Part shown: piece after piece, positions 62,131-64,000 of the stretch
Position numbering within the stretch: the first letter of the stretch is position 1
How the letters are laid out: each line of letters opens with the position of its first letter
Assembly (NCBI RefSeq): GCF_011046555.1
Contig: NZ_CP049246.1
Coordinates: 1,240,001-1,304,000, forward strand
Reading direction: 5' to 3'
Length of the DNA stretch: 64,000 nt
Origin: Sphingobacterium lactis
Lineage (GTDB): Bacteria > Bacteroidota > Bacteroidia > Sphingobacteriales > Sphingobacteriaceae
Notes under the pieces: model-generated
What the model was told of the DNA's origin: nothing
Seen by the model: only the letters and a program-made list of their open reading frames with translations
Databases searched by the model: none
Program-made: the position numbers and the translations under genes

Positions 62131-64000
62131 TTATTGTGCATTTAAGAACATGGATTTTTTGTTGTACAATTCTCTGAAGTGTGGGTCGTTCAAATCATCG
62201 ATGAAACGGATCGCTTCACCTGTTGATTTCATCTCAGGGCCCAACTGCTTGTCTACTTCTGGGAATTTCGAGAAGGAGAATACAGGTTCCTTGATGGCAT
62301 AACCCTTCAACTTGCGTTCGATAGTGAAGTCGCTAAGTTTGTTCTCGCCCAGCATGACTTTCGTTGCGATATTGATGTACGGTACGTCGTATGCTTTCGC
62401 GATGAAAGGAACGGTACGTGACGCACGTGGGTTGGCTTCGATTACATAGACGTTCTCATCTTTGATCGCGAATTGGATGTTCAGTAGTCCCCTTACATTC
62501 AATGCTTTCGCCAATTTTACCGTATATTCTTCCATTTTGTTCTGAACATTTTCAGAAAGACTGAATGGAGGCAATACAGCTGAGGAGTCACCTGAGTGAA
62601 TACCCGCAGGCTCAATGTGCTCCATCATACCGATGATGTGTACATCCTCGCCATCACAGATGGAATCCGACTCGGCTTCTTCCGCTCTGTCCAAGAAGTG
62701 GTCGATCAGGATGTGGTTACCCGGTAGGTTCTTCAATAGGTTCACTACCGCTTTCTCCAAGTCCTCATCATTGATCACGATACTCATGCCTTGTCCACCC
62801 AATACGTAGGAAGGACGAACCAATACCGGATATCCAACCTCATTAGCTACCTGGATCGCTTCTTCAGCAGAAGTTGCTACGCCATATTTCGGATAAGGAA
62901 TATCCAAATCTTTCAATAGATCGGAGAAGCTTCCGCGATCTTCCGCCAAGTCCATGTTGCTGAAGTTGGTACCGATGATCTTCACACCGATCTCTTCCAG
63001 CTTTTCAGCCATCTTCAATGCTGTCTGACCACCTAATTGAACAATTACACCTACTGGTTTTTCCAATTCGATGATCTCGCGAACATGCTCCCAGAATACC
63101 GGCTCGAAGTATAGTTTATCCGCCATGTTGAAGTCTGTAGAAACCGTCTCCGGGTTACAGTTCACCATGATCGCTTCGTAACCACATTCTTTTGCGGCCA
63201 ATAGGCCGTGCACACAGGAGTAGTCGAATTCGATACCTTGACCGATACGGTTCGGGCCTGATCCCAATACGATGATTTTCTTGCGGTCTGAAGATACGGA
63301 TTCGTTCTCGTCCTCAAAGGTCGAGTAGTAATATGGTGTATGCGCCGGGAATTCAGCAGCACACGTGTCAACCATTTTGTAAACACGTTGAATGCCTAAT
63401 TCCTTACGTCTTGCATATACTTCATCTTCTGTTGTGTTGCCCAATAACCAAGCGATCTGTACATCGGAGTAACCTTTTTGCTTCAAGGTCATGAAGAAAT
63501 CGCGAGGGATATTGTTCAATTGGTATCTGCGCAATTCGCCTTCCAATTGTACCAATTCCTGGATCTGCACCAAGAACCATTTGTCGATCAAGGTAGCCTT
63601 GCGGATGGATTCCAAAGGAACACCAAGCTCGAATGCATCCTTGATGTGGAACAAGCGGTCTGCACTTGGGTGCTCCAAGCTGTGCATGATCTCTTCCAAG
63701 TTTCTGGATTGGCGACCGTCAGCACCTAATCCGGCGCGTCCTGTCTCCAGGGATTGAGCTGCTTTCTGTAAAGCCTCGATGAATGTACGGCCAATCGCCA
63801 TCACTTCACCTACAGCTTTCATCTGCAAGCCTAATTCTTTATTTGCACCTTTGAACTTGTCGAAGTTGAAACGTGGAACCTTAACGATTACGTAGTCTAA
63901 AGTCGGTTCAAAGTATGCTGATGTATTTTTAGTGATCTGGTTCTGTAGTTCGTCCAAGTTGTAACCGATCGCCAATTTTGCAGCGATCTTTGCAATTGGG
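62131..64000 (-). CDS. carB: Carbamoyl-phosphate synthase large subunit, 3' part
   Basis: About 622 residues are in the window; the 5' part lies past the right edge, so the frame runs through the edge (PIAKIAAKLAIGYNL). Seen: the end of the first ATP-grasp domain (PRFNFDKFKGANKELGLQMK, AVGEVMAIGRTF), the oligomerisation domain, and the second ATP-grasp domain (KIIVLGSGPNRIGQGIEFDY; VLVRPSYVLGGQGMSIVIND; NVYVIEANPRASRTVPFIAK). It makes carbamoyl phosphate for pyrimidines and arginine. The protein ends about 24 residues after GPEMKSTGEAIRF, so the C-terminal allosteric MGS-like domain of about 130 residues found in E. coli CarB is absent. The terminator starts 14 bp after the stop, so this end looks genuine. 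Confidence 0.95.
   Translation of the reverse strand, partial: PIAKIAAKLAIGYNLDELQNQITKNTSAYFEPTLDYVIVKVPRFNFDKFKGANKELGLQMKAVGEVMAIGRTFIEALQKAAQSLETGRAGLGADGRQSRNLEEIMHSLEHPSADRLFHIKDAFELGVPLESIRKATLIDKWFLVQIQELVQLEGELRRYQLNNIPRDFFMTLKQKGYSDVQIAWLLGNTTEDEVYARRKELGIQRVYKMVDTCAAEFPAHTPYYYSTFEDENESVSSDRKKIIVLGSGPNRIGQGIEFDYSCVHGLLAAKECGYEAIMVNCNPETVSTDFNMADKLYFEPVFWEHVREIIELEKPVGVIVQLGGQTALKMAEKLEEIGVKIIGTNFSNMDLAEDRGSFSDLLKDLDIPYPKYGVATSAEEAIQVANEVGYPVLVRPSYVLGGQGMSIVINDEDLEKAVVNLLKNLPGNHILIDHFLDRAEEAESDSICDGEDVHIIGMMEHIEPAGIHSGDSSAVLPPFSLSENVQNKMEEYTVKLAKALNVRGLLNIQFAIKDENVYVIEANPRASRTVPFIAKAYDVPYINIATKVMLGENKLSDFTIERKLKGYAIKEPVFSFSKFPEVDKQLGPEMKSTGEAIRFIDDLNDPHFRELYNKKSMFLNAQ

Overview
The window comes from a Bacteroidota genome, most likely Sphingobacteriaceae (Sphingobacterium or a close relative). 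Reasons: a SusC/SusD pair, many Bacteroidota-restricted families (DUF3127, DUF4197, DUF4401/GDYXXLXY, paired rhomboids), -7 boxes of the TAnnTTTG type, weak or absent Shine-Dalgarno sequences, and the character of the 16S gene. The genus is a judgement from sequence feel, not from a search.

Layout. 1-7170: start of a dioxygenase gene, then a marR-led beta-oxidation operon (fadN-, fadA-, fadE-like). A 0.77-kb block with a four-helix-bundle (IVP/S23) gene and repeats interrupts this operon between fadN and fadA. 7249-12240: FAD oxidoreductase, TIGR01777 epimerase, YeiH-type exporter, then an ECF sigma/anti-sigma pair. 12264-23095: mostly minus-strand genes: nitroreductase, pepT, DUF4197 lipoprotein, an apparent operon of THUMP methyltransferase, HD hydrolase and three secreted phosphodiesterases, the plus-strand DUF3127 gene, and three DUF2157/DUF4401/GDYXXLXY membrane genes plus yiaA. 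23238-31368: an unrecognised helical protein, an XpaC/TelA pair, fumC with a small lipoprotein, and an S41 protease. 31365-35941: a mutL operon with two rhomboid-fold proteins and a membrane endonuclease/phosphatase-family protein. 36140-40373: lysine catabolism (lysine 6-aminotransferase, aminoadipate-semialdehyde dehydrogenase, glutaryl-CoA dehydrogenase).

40374-42149 is a 1.8-kb non-coding, repeat-rich block (72-bp tandem array, a long palindrome, an 11-bp periodic array) leading into two rRNA promoters. 42150-47281 is a complete rRNA operon: 16S, tRNA-Ile(GAU), tRNA-Ala(UGC), 23S, 5S, terminator. 47282-47829 is repeat-rich and AT-rich. 47830-54056: an orphan response regulator and a tripartite RND efflux operon. 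54321-62063: a GH109-like enzyme, a secreted formylglycine-generating-enzyme homologue and SusC/SusD, which may form a small glycan-utilisation locus. 62131-64000: the 3' part of carB.

The least explained material is non-coding. A family of 7-bp-period repeats (consensus TGAGATN) flanks the IVP gene as inverted arms, sits inside a 75-bp tandem array, lies in the 16S-23S spacer, and brackets the rRNA operon. Separate points are an 11-bp periodic array upstream of the rRNA promoters, and a DUF3127 protein ending in an SSB-like acidic tail (DDDDLPF). No transposase, prophage, CRISPR array or integrase gene was seen.
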